Assembly: GCF_000597865.1 (NCBI RefSeq)
Contig: NZ_CP007452.1
Coordinates: 1-64,000 of the forward strand
Direction: 5' to 3'
DNA: 64,000 nucleotides
Source: Peptoclostridium acidaminophilum DSM 3953
GTDB taxonomy: Bacteria; Bacillota; Clostridia; Peptostreptococcales; Peptostreptococcaceae
Every line of letters starts with the position of its first letter. Position 1 is the first letter of the stretch. Position numbers and translations under genes: made by a program. This document shows, one piece after another, positions 42,783 to 55,910 of the stretch. A model generated the notes under the pieces. It had not been told where the DNA came from. It saw only the letters and a program-made list of their open reading frames with translations, and searched no databases.

Positions 42783-43463
42783 CTAGATTTCGAGCTGCTG
42801 CATGGGTTTTAGTATTTCAACTTCGCAAATTCCGCTGACAGCTTCAGCGAAGCGCTCGGGCTCGGACTGTATAAGCGGGAATGTGTCGTAGTGCATAGGA
42901 ATTACAGTCTTTGGCTGTATGAATTCTACTGCCTTTGAAGCATCGTGTACATCCATTGTGAAGTTGCCGCCTATTGGCAGCAGCGCGTAGTCTATGAAGG
43001 CATCCTTTAGAAGCTGCATCTCCATTGAAAGTCCAGTATCACCTGCATGGTATATATTCTTGCCCTCTGCCGAGATAAGAAACCCGCCCGGATTCCCGCC
43101 CGGAATGACATGGTTGCCATCGAGTATGGATGAACCGTGAAGGGCAGGGGTCATCTTGACTTTTCCGAATTCGAATTCAAAGCTTCCGCCTATATGCATG
43201 GAGTGGCATTTTATGTTGTATCTGTCCAGATACAGCGATATTTCAAAGTTGCATATGACTGTGGAGTTGAACATCCGGGCTATTTCTATTGTATCGCCCA
43301 GGTGGTCAGAGTGGCCGTGAGTCACAAGGATATAGTCTATATGCGGGAGATTCTCAGGCTCCATTGAGCACTGAGGATTGTTTTTGAGGAATGGATCTAT
43401 AAGAAGTTTGCAGCCGCTGGTCTCAATGTAGAAGGCGGAGTGGCCAAGATAAGTTAGTTTCAT
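42783..43463 (-). CDS. UPF0173 metal-dependent hydrolase (metallo-beta-lactamase fold)
   Basis: A 226-aa protein with the metal-binding motif [10 protein letters not shown], further ligands in PALHGSS and HAGDTGL, and the C-terminal PMHYDTFP of UPF0173. The substrate is unknown. GGAGGTG precedes the ATG at 43463. The NhaC-like gene lies upstream on the same strand (65-nt gap). Confidence 0.9.
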   Translation of the reverse strand: MKLTYLGHSAFYIETSGCKLLIDPFLKNNPQCSMEPENLPHIDYILVTHGHSDHLGDTIEIARMFNSTVICNFEISLYLDRYNIKCHSMHIGGSFEFEFGKVKMTPALHGSSILDGNHVIPGGNPGGFLISAEGKNIYHAGDTGLSMEMQLLKDAFIDYALLPIGGNFTMDVHDASKAVEFIQPKTVIPMHYDTFPLIQSEPERFAEAVSGICEVEILKPMQQLEI

Positions 43464-43528
43464 GATGAAGCACCTCCAATTAAGTTATATTCTATTATTA
43501 ACCCTTTAACCCGCAGCGAAACAATATA

Positions 43529-44836
43529 CTATTTAGGCGGAATCAGTTTGTAGCGAATCAAAAAAACTGCAGGCAGTATATAGCACATAAGAGCATATGG
43601 AGCGAGCTGGCCATAGCTAATGCCAAGGAGCGAGCAGGCGAGTATGGAGTTTATGTTCCAAGGTATTAGGGCTACGGTGAATGTTCCAAGGTCCGATATG
43701 GCATGCACCAGGCATTCAAGCCTGACCCGAAGTTTTTCATAATTGTTTTTTAGAAACTGGCTGGGAACTATTATGCCTATTGTCTGGTTGCAGGTAATAA
43801 CATTTATAAGAAAGCTTATCATTCCGCTTTGGACAACAAGGCCGTATTTTGTGTTTATAGTCTTTGAAAACATATCTATTGCGTTTTCAAAAAGCTCAAG
43901 CCTGCTTAGGAGGCCCACATAAGCTGTGGCAAGGATTATAGTGGCGAGCACCTTAAGCATCGAGATGAATCCCCCTCCGGCAAGAGTCATTGAAGTGCCT
44001 GAAGCCGAAAAGCCCACAAGGCTGGCTTTGACAAGCTCAAGCGGAGTTGCGTGCTGGAATGCCATTGCCACGATAAAGGCCGAAGCTATTGAACATGCAA
44101 GCGCCGTGCTAGTCTTAAGCCTTAGGAATATGAGTGCAAAAAGAAGGATTACGGGGATAATGCAAAATAGACCCAGGCTGAAATTGGCGCTTAAAAAATC
44201 AAGAGAGTCTTTGATTTTATCATAGTCCCTTGGAATTTGGCTTAAGCCCAGAGCGTAAAATGCTGCGCAGGAGATTAGGAATGCCGGAATCAGACTCGAG
44301 TTCATACTCTTTATATTGAGCACAGGGTCTGTATCGGTCATTTCCGTCACCAAATTGAAGGCGCTCGATATGGGAGAAGATCGGTCACCTATATAGGATC
44401 CTGATATTATGGCTCCTGCAAGAATTGTCGTGTCTATGCCAAGGCTTCTTCCAATCGCCATCAGCACCACGCCCATGGTAGAGAGGCTGCCCATTGAGCT
44501 TCCAAGGCTCATTGAAATAATGGTCATTATCAAAAATGAAGCGAGTATGAAGTTGTAATTTTTAAGGACATTAAGGCCAATATACATAAGATATGGTATT
44601 GTTCCTGATTTTATCCAGACAGACGTCAGGACGCCTATGAGTGAAAGTATTATAAGCACATTTTTTGCAGAGAGAGCGCCATAGACTATTGCGCGGTTGA
44701 GATCCCTTGGGCGGGCTCCCCCAAGCAGTGCTGAAATGTATATATACGCAAGCGAAAGCGCCAGTGCAATATACACGGGCGTTTTGAAAAATATTGAGAT
44801 TGATATTATAATCAGCGATATTGCAAGTTTCTCCAT
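43529..44836 (-). CDS. NhaC-family Na+/H+ antiporter
   Basis: A 435-aa polytopic membrane protein with about 11-12 helices. Conserved antiporter segments include SLGSSMGSLSTMGVVLMAIG, GAIISGSYIGDRSSPISSAF, VITCNQTIGIIVPSQF and LGTFTVALIPWN. It resembles NhaC and malate-Na+/lactate (MleN-like) antiporters, so the exact exchange is uncertain. The frame runs upstream to 44878, but GAGGA placed 10 nt before the ATG at 44836 sets the start. Confidence 0.85.
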   Translation of the reverse strand: MEKLAISLIIISISIFFKTPVYIALALSLAYIYISALLGGARPRDLNRAIVYGALSAKNVLIILSLIGVLTSVWIKSGTIPYLMYIGLNVLKNYNFILASFLIMTIISMSLGSSMGSLSTMGVVLMAIGRSLGIDTTILAGAIISGSYIGDRSSPISSAFNLVTEMTDTDPVLNIKSMNSSLIPAFLISCAAFYALGLSQIPRDYDKIKDSLDFLSANFSLGLFCIIPVILLFALIFLRLKTSTALACSIASAFIVAMAFQHATPLELVKASLVGFSASGTSMTLAGGGFISMLKVLATIILATAYVGLLSRLELFENAIDMFSKTINTKYGLVVQSGMISFLINVITCNQTIGIIVPSQFLKNNYEKLRVRLECLVHAISDLGTFTVALIPWNINSILACSLLGISYGQLAPYALMCYILPAVFLIRYKLIPPK

Positions 44837-45017
44837 TTGACACCCGTCCTCGTGATAAATAGATTGCCTTCGCTCCAACTGTAAATGTGCATATTGGAGT
44901 TGAACTGCTTGTGGATTATTTTTGTTATGTATTAGCTATTATGATGTAAAATAGATTATAATATAATACTAATCTTTTTTAAAAAATATTAAAATAGATT
45001 GTTTTGTAATTTTGCCT

Positions 45018-45130
45018 TTGAACTACCGCCACCTGTGCTAAAGCTTAGAGGTGGACGGATTCCTAAGAATACCGCTCCAACGAGCAGTTTATTATTAGGC
45101 TAACCCCGTAGTTCCTACGGTTAGAAGCCT
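45018..45130 (-). ncRNA. Candidate omega-RNA (reRNA) at the tnpB 3' end
   Basis: The tnpB 3' end and right-end hairpins are conserved in IS605-type elements and give rise to the guide RNA scaffold. On the minus strand the scaffold would run through CCGTAGGAACTACGG (a stem-loop inside the tnpB 3' end) to GGCGGTAGTTC, with the guide read from the flank near 45000-45020. Ends are inferred. Confidence 0.5.
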
Positions 45131-46216
45131 TAGGGCTTCGTTTTTAAGATTTATGCTTGCGTTAATATCTCTGTCATGGTTTGCTCCGCACTCAGGACAA
45201 GTCCACTCTCTGACAGAGAGATTCTTAACGTCTTTGTTCTTGTAACCGCAATCAGAACACAATTGGCTTGAGGCAAAGTTCTTGGCTACGATGACGACTT
45301 GCTTGCCGTACCAATTGGCTTTGTATTCAAGCATTGTCCTGAACTCCGACCAAGACACCTCGGATATGGCTTTGGCCAGCTTGCCGTTTTTGAGCATGTT
45401 GGATACCTGCAAATCCTCAATTCCGATGATGTCGTGGTTTTTGACTATCTCGGCAGAAATTTTGTGCAGATAATCTGCTCTGGCACTAGCTATATGCTCA
45501 TGTATTCTGGCAACCTTTACTCTTTGCTTGTGCCAGTTGTTTGAGAACTTAATACGCCTTGACAGTATGCGTTGCTCTCTTGCAAGCCTTGCTTCAAGCG
45601 TTCTGAAGAACTTGGGATTCTCGTATGCTGTGCCATCTGAAAGTATGGCGAAATCTTTCAGCCCTACGTCTATTCCGCATGAAGAATTCGACTTGGGCAG
45701 CTCTTGCACTTCTGCTTCGACAAGCACAGATACAAAATATTTGCCGGATGGATTGAGTCTTATGGTTGCACTTAGAATCCTGCCATCGACTTCTTTGGAC
45801 TTGGCAAATTTGATTAGACCAAGCTTAGGCAGTTTGATTTTGTCGCCTGCAATGGCTATGTTGCCATTGGTACATTTTGTAGTATACGACTGCACTTTGT
45901 TTTTTTTGGATTTGAAACGCGGAGCGTCATTCTGCTTCTTGAAGAAACGGTCGAAAGCATCGCCAAGATTCCTTAGGGAAGATTGTAGGGCTATGCTGTC
46001 TACTTCCTTGAGCCACACAAGTTCTTTTTTGAGTTGGGTCATTTGCACAGAGCAAGAATTATATGTCAAGCCCTTGCCTGTTTGTCTGTATTCGTTATTC
46101 CAAGCATTCAGGAAGTGGTTGAACACAAAGCGGCTACAGCCTATTGTTTTGGCTATCAGTTCTCTTTGCTTGCTACTTGGATATATGCGGAACTTGTATG
46201 CTTTGTTAATTAGCAT
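45095..46216 (-). CDS. tnpB: TnpB (IS605 OrfB) RNA-guided nuclease-like protein
   Basis: A 373-aa RuvC-type nuclease. Catalytic residues are visible: D in [12 protein letters not shown] in [12 protein letters not shown] in [11 protein letters not shown]. The zinc ribbon is CSDCG...CPECG and the N-terminal helix-turn-helix is [20 protein letters not shown]. Length is typical and there is no frameshift, so it may be active. GGAGGTG lies 8 nt before the ATG at 46216. Confidence 0.94.
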   Translation of the reverse strand: MLINKAYKFRIYPSSKQRELIAKTIGCSRFVFNHFLNAWNNEYRQTGKGLTYNSCSVQMTQLKKELVWLKEVDSIALQSSLRNLGDAFDRFFKKQNDAPRFKSKKNKVQSYTTKCTNGNIAIAGDKIKLPKLGLIKFAKSKEVDGRILSATIRLNPSGKYFVSVLVEAEVQELPKSNSSCGIDVGLKDFAILSDGTAYENPKFFRTLEARLAREQRILSRRIKFSNNWHKQRVKVARIHEHIASARADYLHKISAEIVKNHDIIGIEDLQVSNMLKNGKLAKAISEVSWSEFRTMLEYKANWYGKQVVIVAKNFASSQLCSDCGYKNKDVKNLSVREWTCPECGANHDRDINASINLKNEALRLLTVGTTGLA

Positions 46217-46385
46217 TGTTTTTCACCTCCGTGTGTGACATATAAGGCTGATTGCTACTATTATATGTATACCCTGAAGCGGATACAAAAAACATAATTT
46301 GAAAACATTAGGCGATTCATCCCCCACCTAAAGAGGTGGGAGTATTCTCGCCCTAACACAGATAAAATCAAAAGGTGTGAAATAT

Positions 46386-48296
46386 ATGAATGAGTTTTTA
46401 CCGATATCAATTGAAGACGCAAGAGCCAGAGGGTGGGACGAGCTGGATTTTATAATAGTCAGCGGAGATGCATACGTAGACCATCCCTCGTTTGGAACGG
46501 CAATTATTGGAAGGGTGCTTGAAAGCAGAGGCTACAGGGTGGGTATTCTTGCCCAGCCGGACTGGAGAAGCGAAGAGGCTTTCAAGGCGCTGGGAAGGCC
46601 TAAATACGCATTTCTTGTCGGAACCGGCAACATAGACTCTATGGTAAGCCACTATACGGCTGCCAAGAAAAGAAGGAGCCAGGACAGCTACTCTCCGGGC
46701 GGAAAGGCCGGCTTAAGGCCTGACCGCGCCCTTATAACGTATTGCAACATGATAAGGAAAGTATACAAGGATGTTGCCATAGTAGCGGGCGGCATAGAGG
46801 CGAGCCTTAGAAGATTTGCCCACTATGATTACTGGGATGACAAGGTTAGGAGCTCGGTGCTTTTAGACAGCGGTGCGGACATTATCGTATACGGCATGGC
46901 TGAAAAGCAGATTGTAGAGGTGGCTGAAGCCCTGGCCTCGGGTATAGAAGCAAAATATATAAACTATATGGCTGGAACCGTATGTAAAATAAGCGACATA
47001 GGCTATCTGTCAGGGGAGTGCATAGAGGTGCCCTCGTATGAGCAGGTTTGTGAAAGCCATGAAAAATACGCGCAGGCTTTCAAGCTTCAGTACGATAACC
47101 AGGACCCCATAAGGGGAAAGGTGCTTGTTCAAAAGCACGGCTCAACCTACGTTGTGCAAAATACGCCGGCGATGCCCTTAAGCAGGGAAGAGCTCGATGA
47201 AGTGTACAGGTTGCCCTTTGCAAGGACATATCACCCGTCGTATGAAAAAATGGGCGGGGTGCCGGCTATTGCGGAGGTCAAGTTCAGCATTCTCTCTGAA
47301 AGGGGCTGCTTCGGTTCGTGCTCTTTTTGTGCCATAGGATTCCACCAGGGCCGCATAGTCCAGTCAAGGAGCCATGAATCGATACTCGAGGAAGCTGAGC
47401 TTATGGCCGGCGACAAGGACTTCAAGGGGTATATACATGACGTGGGAGGCGCAACAGCCAACTTTCGTGAGCCTTCATGCAAAAAACAGCTAAGAGTGGG
47501 CACATGTAAAAACATGCAGTGCCTTTATCCGAAGCCCTGCAAAAATATTACTGTGGATCACAGTGACTACCTGAGCTTGCTGAGAAAGCTGCGCGCAGTA
47601 AAAGGCGTGAAGAAGGTGTTCATAAGATCCGGGATAAGGTACGACTATCTTATGGCTGACAAGGACAGAAAAGGCATACTAAAAGAGATATGCAGCCACC
47701 ATGTGAGCGGGCAGCTCAAGGTTGCGCCTGAGCACATAAGCCAGAATGTTCTAAAGCGCATGAGAAAGCCGGGCGGAGATATATTCAAAAAATTCGTCGA
47801 TGAATATGAAAAGGTCAACAAGGAGTTGGGAAAAAACCAGTATATGGTGCCGTATCTGATGTCGTCACATCCTGGAGCAACTCTGAGTGATGCCATAGAG
47901 CTGGCTGTATACCTTCATGACTCCGGACTCTATCCAGAGCAGGTACAGGATTTTTACCCTACGCCGGGAACCCTATCGACTGCCATGTATCATACGGGGA
48001 TAGACCCAATGACAATGGAGAAGGTTTATGTAGCTAAAAGCTATGAAGAAAAGGCTATGCAGAGGGCGCTTCTCCAGTATAGAAACCCCAGAAACCACAA
48101 TATTGTGGTCAAGGCTTTGAAGACTGCAGGGAGGTTTGACCTTATAGGGTATGGCAGGGAATGCCTTGTGAGGCCTCTAAGGGAGGAAGCCGGCGATTCA
48201 AAACAAGGCGAGCGTAAGAGCAAGACGGGAAAGTCAGGCGATGTGAATTCAAGAACTAAAGGCAAGAATGATAAAGCAAGAAAGCGCAGACGTTAA
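46386..48296 (+). CDS. YgiQ family radical SAM protein
   Basis: A 636-aa member of the YgiQ (UPF0313) family. N-terminal cobalamin-binding-like region ([19 protein letters not shown]), central radical SAM core with CxxxCxxC in [17 protein letters not shown], a C-terminal DUF3362 region and a basic Lys/Arg/Ser-rich tail. The reaction is unknown. ATG at 46386 is about 10 nt after AAGG; GTG at 46377 is too close to it. The frame is intact despite the neighbouring tnpB element. Confidence 0.92.
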   Translation: MNEFLPISIEDARARGWDELDFIIVSGDAYVDHPSFGTAIIGRVLESRGYRVGILAQPDWRSEEAFKALGRPKYAFLVGTGNIDSMVSHYTAAKKRRSQDSYSPGGKAGLRPDRALITYCNMIRKVYKDVAIVAGGIEASLRRFAHYDYWDDKVRSSVLLDSGADIIVYGMAEKQIVEVAEALASGIEAKYINYMAGTVCKISDIGYLSGECIEVPSYEQVCESHEKYAQAFKLQYDNQDPIRGKVLVQKHGSTYVVQNTPAMPLSREELDEVYRLPFARTYHPSYEKMGGVPAIAEVKFSILSERGCFGSCSFCAIGFHQGRIVQSRSHESILEEAELMAGDKDFKGYIHDVGGATANFREPSCKKQLRVGTCKNMQCLYPKPCKNITVDHSDYLSLLRKLRAVKGVKKVFIRSGIRYDYLMADKDRKGILKEICSHHVSGQLKVAPEHISQNVLKRMRKPGGDIFKKFVDEYEKVNKELGKNQYMVPYLMSSHPGATLSDAIELAVYLHDSGLYPEQVQDFYPTPGTLSTAMYHTGIDPMTMEKVYVAKSYEEKAMQRALLQYRNPRNHNIVVKALKTAGRFDLIGYGRECLVRPLREEAGDSKQGERKSKTGKSGDVNSRTKGKNDKARKRRR

Positions 48297-48389
48297 ATAG
48301 ATAAACAGAGCAAAGCCTGGATTTAGAGTGGATAAGAGCTTTTGAATCCAGGTTTTTATATTTACAGGCAGCAAAAAATATAAAAACCA

Positions 48390-48418
48390 TTGACTTGTGG
48401 AGCATAAGCTGATAAAAT
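48390..48418 (+). promoter_or_regulatory. rRNA operon B promoter P1
   Basis: TTGACT (48390-48395), 17-nt spacer, TAAAAT (48413-48418). Confidence 0.78.
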
Positions 48419-48478
48419 AATTTTTGCTGTCGGGGAATGCGAGAGCACAGACAGTGAAAAGAGAACAGAAAAAAGGGC

Positions 48479-48507
48479 TTGACGGAAGTCGAGTTCGGTG
48501 ATAAAAT
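48479..48507 (+). promoter_or_regulatory. rRNA operon B promoter P2
   Basis: TTGACG (48479-48484), 17-nt spacer, TAAAAT (48502-48507). The promoter sequences differ from operon A; identity begins only at 48513, so the two operons may be regulated differently. Confidence 0.75.
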
Positions 48508-48653
48508 AATTAAGTCACATCGCAAATTGAACCTTGAAAACTAAACAGCAGGCTTATTTTTTAAAGATGGCAAAGCCATCGAAATTATTTAAAGTCAGTG
48601 AGACATCGCAAGATGTCAAAGTGAGCTAAAGGGACATAGTCCCAAGGATTTCT

Positions 48654-50189
<1,536 letters not shown>

Positions 50190-50251
50190 ATAGCCTGCTG
50201 TTTAGTCTTGAGGGCTCAAGCCTTCAAAATTGAACAGCTTTTTTTATGCGT

Positions 50252-50327
50252 GGGGGTATAGCTCAGTTGGGAGAGCACCTGCCTTGCAAGCAGGGGGTCA
50301 TGAGTTCGAATCTCATTATCTCCACCA
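50252..50327 (+). tRNA. tRNA-Ala (TGC) in 16S-23S spacer B
   Basis: Identical to the copy at 13453; anticodon TGC, encoded CCA. Confidence 0.96.
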
Positions 50328-50363
50328 TTTGTACCTTGAAAACTGCATAGCTTTAGATAAAAT

Positions 50364-53277
<2,914 letters not shown>

Positions 53278-53320
53278 TCTAAAGCATGCAGTTTTGAGGG
53301 TGCAAACCTTCAAAAAGCTA

Positions 53321-53349
53321 TTGACAAACACGGTGTGCCGTGCTAAAAT
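53321..53349 (+). promoter_or_regulatory. Internal promoter between 23S and 5S of operon B
   Basis: Perfect -35 TTGACA (53321-53326), 17-nt spacer, TAAAAT (53344-53349), starting 6 nt beyond the end of the rRNA repeat. It would transcribe the 5S and the 21 tRNA genes independently of P1/P2. Confidence 0.75.
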
Positions 53350-53369
53350 AGTAAAAGTCCGCAAGGACA

Positions 53370-53487
53370 ATCTGGTTGCAACAGCGAAGAGGCTACACCT
53401 GTTCCCATGCCGAACACAGAAGTTAAGCTCTTCAGCGCTGATGGTACTTGGATCGAAGGGTCCCGGGAGAGTAGGACGCAGCCAGAT
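53370..53487 (+). rRNA. rrfB: 5S ribosomal RNA (operon B)
   Basis: Helix I ATCTGGTTGC/GCAGCCAGAT; core CCGAACACAGAAGTTAAGCTC. It differs from the operon A 5S in helix I and at several inner positions. Confidence 0.94.
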
Positions 53488-53492
53488 GATAT

Positions 53493-53567
53493 TCCGGAGT
53501 AGCTCAATGGCGGAGCAATCGGCTGTTAACCGAGAGGTTGTGGGTTCGAATCCCACCTCCGGAGCCA
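53493..53567 (+). tRNA. tRNA-Asn (GTT)
   Basis: Acceptor TCCGGAG/CTCCGGA, anticodon GTT, CCA encoded. First of 21 tRNAs after the 5S. Confidence 0.95.
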
Positions 53568-53584
53568 CAAAGTCACTGCAATGA

Positions 53585-53660
<76 letters not shown>

Positions 53661-53667
53661 AAATCAA

Positions 53668-53742
53668 GGCCCTATGGTCAAGCGGTTAAGACACCGCCCT
53701 TTCACGGCGGTAACCCGGGTTCGAACCCCGGTAGGGTCACCA
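53668..53742 (+). tRNA. tRNA-Glu (TTC)
   Basis: Acceptor GGCCCTA/TAGGGTC, anticodon TTC, CCA encoded. Confidence 0.95.
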
Positions 53743-53759
53743 TTAGTTTCACATTTCGT

Positions 53760-53835
53760 GGGAGCATAGCTCAGCTGGGAGAGCATCTGCCTTACAAGCA
53801 GGGGGTCACAGGTTCGAGCCCTGTTGCTCCCACCA
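53760..53835 (+). tRNA. tRNA-Val (TAC)
   Basis: Acceptor GGGAGCA/TGCTCCC, anticodon TAC, CCA encoded. Confidence 0.95.
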
Positions 53836-53840
53836 AATTC

Positions 53841-53917
53841 GGTCCGGTAGTTCAGTTGGTTAGAATGCCAGCCTGTCACGCTGGAGGTCGAGGGTTCGAG
53901 CCCCTTCCGGATCGCCA
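53841..53917 (+). tRNA. tRNA-Asp (GTC)
   Basis: Acceptor GGTCCGG/CCGGATC, anticodon GTC, CCA encoded. Confidence 0.95.
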
Positions 53918-53926
53918 TTTAAATTT

Positions 53927-54002
53927 GCTGGTGTAGCTCAATTGGCAGAGCAACTGACTTGTAATCAGTAGGTTGCGGGTTCAAGTCCCATCACCAGCTC
54001 CA
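53927..54002 (+). tRNA. tRNA-Thr (TGT)
   Basis: Acceptor GCTGGTG/CACCAGC, anticodon TGT, CCA encoded. Confidence 0.95.
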
Positions 54003-54007
54003 TAGTC

Positions 54008-54092
54008 GGAGGGATTCCCGAGTGGCTAAAGGGGGCAGACTGTAAATCTGTTGGCACCGCCTTCGCTGGTTCGAATCCAGCTCCCTCCACCA
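54008..54092 (+). tRNA. tRNA-Tyr (GTA)
   Basis: An 85-nt class II tRNA with long variable arm, acceptor GGAGGGA/TCCCTCC, anticodon GTA, CCA encoded. Confidence 0.95.
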
Positions 54093-54099
54093 AAAATAT

Positions 54100-54173
54100 G
54101 CGGGTGTAGCTCAGTGGTAGAGCCCCGGCCTTCCAAGCCGGTTGCGAGGGTTCGATCCCCTTCACCCGCTCCA
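54100..54173 (+). tRNA. tRNA-Gly (TCC)
   Basis: Acceptor GCGGGTG/CACCCGC, anticodon TCC, CCA encoded. Confidence 0.95.
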
Positions 54174-54182
54174 TATTAAGAT

Positions 54183-54259
54183 GCGCTTGTAGCTCAGTAG
54201 GATAGAGCAACGGCCTTCTAAGCCGTGTGTCCGGGGTTCGAATCCCTGCAGGCGCGCCA
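54183..54259 (+). tRNA. tRNA-Arg (TCT)
   Basis: Acceptor GCGCTTG/CAGGCGC, anticodon TCT, CCA encoded. Confidence 0.95.
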
Positions 54260-54269
54260 CTTTAGGTGT

Positions 54270-54345
54270 TGGGGATTCGCCAAGTCGGTAAGGCACAGGA
54301 CTTTGACTCCTGCATGCGCTGGTTCGAGTCCAGCATCCCCAGCCA
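54270..54345 (+). tRNA. tRNA-Gln (TTG)
   Basis: Acceptor TGGGGAT/ATCCCCA, anticodon TTG, CCA encoded. Confidence 0.95.
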
Positions 54346-54353
54346 ACTAATAT

Positions 54354-54429
54354 GACCCATTAGCTCAGTCGGTAGAGCATCTGACTTTTAATCAGGGTGT
54401 CCCGCGTTCGAGTCGCGGATGGGTCACCA
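54354..54429 (+). tRNA. tRNA-Lys (TTT), copy 1
   Basis: Acceptor GACCCAT/ATGGGTC, anticodon TTT, CCA encoded. It matches copy 2 (55020) except for acceptor pair 3-70, C-G here. Confidence 0.95.
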
Positions 54430-54463
54430 GTTTCAAAATTGGCAACAAACAATTGAAATGTAC

Positions 54464-54552
54464 GGAGGGGTACCGAAGCGGTCATAACGGGGCGGTCTTG
54501 AAAACCGTTAGGGTGCAAGCCCACGTGGGTTCGAATCCCACCCCCTCCGCCA
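54464..54552 (+). tRNA. tRNA-Ser (TGA)
   Basis: An 89-nt class II tRNA with long variable arm; acceptor GGAGGGG/CCCCTCC, anticodon TGA, CCA encoded. Confidence 0.95.
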
Positions 54553-54559
54553 TAAGCAA

Positions 54560-54635
54560 GCCCAGATAGCTCAGTCGGTAGAGCAGGGGACTGAAAATCC
54601 CCGTGTCGGTGGTTCGATTCCGCCTCTGGGCACCA
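54560..54635 (+). tRNA. tRNA-Phe (GAA)
   Basis: Acceptor GCCCAGA/TCTGGGC, anticodon GAA, CCA encoded. Confidence 0.95.
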
Positions 54636-54660
54636 TTTTAAAATCAAGCAAAGCAATCTT

Positions 54661-54737
54661 GGCGGCATAGCTCAGCTGGCTAGAGCGTTCGGTTCATACC
54701 CGAAAGGTCACAAGTTCGATCCTTGTTGCCGCTACCA
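54661..54737 (+). tRNA. Elongator tRNA-Met (CAT)
   Basis: Acceptor GGCGGCA/TGCCGCT-type, anticodon CAT; resembles Gram-positive elongator Met and lacks initiator features. Confidence 0.88.
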
Positions 54738-54741
54738 AGAT

Positions 54742-54818
54742 GGGCCTTTAGCTCAGTTGGTTAGAGCGCCCGGCTCATAACCGGTAGGTCCGGGGTTCGA
54801 GTCCCTGAAGGCCCACCA
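54742..54818 (+). tRNA. tRNA with CAT anticodon, probably tRNA-Ile2 (lysidine-modified)
   Basis: Acceptor GGGCCTT/AAGGCCC with GGCTCATAACC anticodon arm, similar to Firmicute Ile2 tRNAs whose C34 is converted to lysidine by TilS to read ATA. Assignment is by resemblance. Confidence 0.75.
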
Positions 54819-54847
54819 TCTTATTGTAAGCTTGCTTGATTCAAATT

Positions 54848-54924
54848 CGAGGTGTAGCGCAGTTTGGTAGCGCACGTGGTTTGGGACCATGGGGCCGGGG
54901 GTTCGAGTCCCTCCACCTCGACCA
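54848..54924 (+). tRNA. tRNA-Pro (TGG)
   Basis: Acceptor CGAGGTG/CACCTCG, anticodon TGG, CCA encoded. Confidence 0.95.
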
Positions 54925-54932
54925 ACAAATAT

Positions 54933-55010
<78 letters not shown>

Positions 55011-55019
55011 TATTTACAC

Positions 55020-55095
55020 GATCCATTAGCTCAGTCGGTAGAGCATCTGACTTTTAATCAGGGTGTCCCGCGTTCGAGTCGCGGATGGATCACCA
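55020..55095 (+). tRNA. tRNA-Lys (TTT), copy 2
   Basis: As copy 1 but acceptor GATCCAT/ATGGATC: pair 3-70 is T-A, a compensatory double change. Confidence 0.95.
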
Positions 55096-55103
55096 ATTGA
55101 TGA

Positions 55104-55177
55104 GGCGGCATAGCCAAGTGGTAAGGCAGAGGACTGCAACTCCTTAACCTCCAGTTCGAATCTGGATGCCGCCTCCA
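55104..55177 (+). tRNA. tRNA-Cys (GCA)
   Basis: Acceptor GGCGGCA/TGCCGCC, anticodon GCA, CCA encoded. Confidence 0.95.
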
Positions 55178-55193
55178 ATTAACAACTTAATGT

Positions 55194-55277
55194 GCGGGTG
55201 TGGCGGAATTGGCAGACGCGCTAGACTTAGGATCTAGTGTCCAGTACGTGGGGGTTCAAGTCCCTCCACCCGCACCA
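55194..55277 (+). tRNA. tRNA-Leu (TAG)
   Basis: An 84-nt class II tRNA; acceptor GCGGGTG/CACCCGC, anticodon TAG, CCA encoded. It is not the GAG isoacceptor predicted to read the CTC specifiers of the T-boxes at 58-59 kb. Confidence 0.95.
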
Positions 55278-55299
55278 TTTTTTTATTTTTAAGGTTTTT

Positions 55300-55376
55300 G
55301 CGCTCATAGCTCAACTGGATAGAGTGTCTGACTACGAATCAGAAGGTTCGGGGTTCGAGTCCCTGTGGGCGCACCA
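55300..55376 (+). tRNA. tRNA-Arg (ACG)
   Basis: Acceptor GCGCTCA/TGGGCGC-type, anticodon ACG, the substrate of TadA (28622). Last tRNA of the array. Confidence 0.95.
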
Positions 55377-55399
55377 ATAAACCAATAAGACAAGGCTTT

Positions 55400-55430
55400 C
55401 AAAGGATGGTAATCTTTTGGAGGCTTTTTT
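55400..55430 (+). terminator. Terminator of the rRNA/tRNA operon B
   Basis: CAAAGGAT-GGTA-ATCTTTTG hairpin, flanked by GGCTTTC/GGAGGC and followed by six T. Confidence 0.7.
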
Positions 55431-55464
55431 AGTTATATCATTTATGGCTGCGAAAGGAACGAAT

Positions 55465-55743
55465 ATGTGCTATGTATATATGCTTTTATGCAGTGATGGC
55501 AGCCTCTATACAGGCTGGACAAGCGACCTCGAAAGAAGATTTAAGATGCACAGCGATGGGAAAGCGTCAAAGTATACCAGGGCCCGGCTCCCGGTAAGGC
55601 TTGTCTATTTCGAGGAAATAGAATGCAGGATAGAGGCGCAAAAACGCGAATGGGAGATAAAAAAGTTCAGCAGGAAGCAAAAGCTGGCATTGATAGAGAG
55701 CAGAAGCAACAAATTTGCTGCATTAGGGATTAGGCATGAATAA
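55465..55743 (+). CDS. GIY-YIG nuclease superfamily protein (UPF0213, YazA/YhbQ-like)
   Basis: A 92-aa single-domain GIY-YIG protein: YVYMLLCSDGSLYTGWT corresponds to the GIY-YIG core, with the catalytic Arg in DLERRF and the Glu region REWEIKKFSRKQKLALI. The cellular role of this family is poorly defined. The frame opens at 55417 inside the tRNA-array terminator; AAAGGA 6 nt before the ATG at 55465 sets the start. Confidence 0.9.
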   Translation: MCYVYMLLCSDGSLYTGWTSDLERRFKMHSDGKASKYTRARLPVRLVYFEEIECRIEAQKREWEIKKFSRKQKLALIESRSNKFAALGIRHE

Positions 55744-55782
55744 AACGCGCATCAGAGTGATTTTCTCTGGTGCGTTTTTTAT
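55744..55782 (+). terminator. Terminator after the GIY-YIG gene
   Basis: AACGC..CAGAG-TGATTTT-CTCTG..GCGTT hairpin followed by TTTTT. Confidence 0.8.
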
Positions 55783-55910
55783 TTCAATAAAAAATGCTTT
55801 TAAAAAATATTATAGGGGTATACTTTAAACAAATGCATGCTTTTTTAATAAAAGTATGCGTGAATAATACACGATAAGGGGAATAATCGAAAAGAAAAGG
55901 GGGAATTTGT

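Larger units (their letters stand above)
45018..46352 (-). mobile_element. IS605/IS1341-type element with tnpB only
   Basis: Bounded by subterminal hairpins: CCCACCT-AAAG-AGGTGGG (46323-46340) at the tnpB 5' side and CCACCTGTGCTAAAG...TTAGAGGTGG (45029-45054) at the 3' side, near the family-typical GGCGGTAGTTC end. No tnpA (Y1 transposase) is present, so mobility would need one in trans. Inserted between the NhaC-like gene and ygiQ. Confidence 0.8.
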
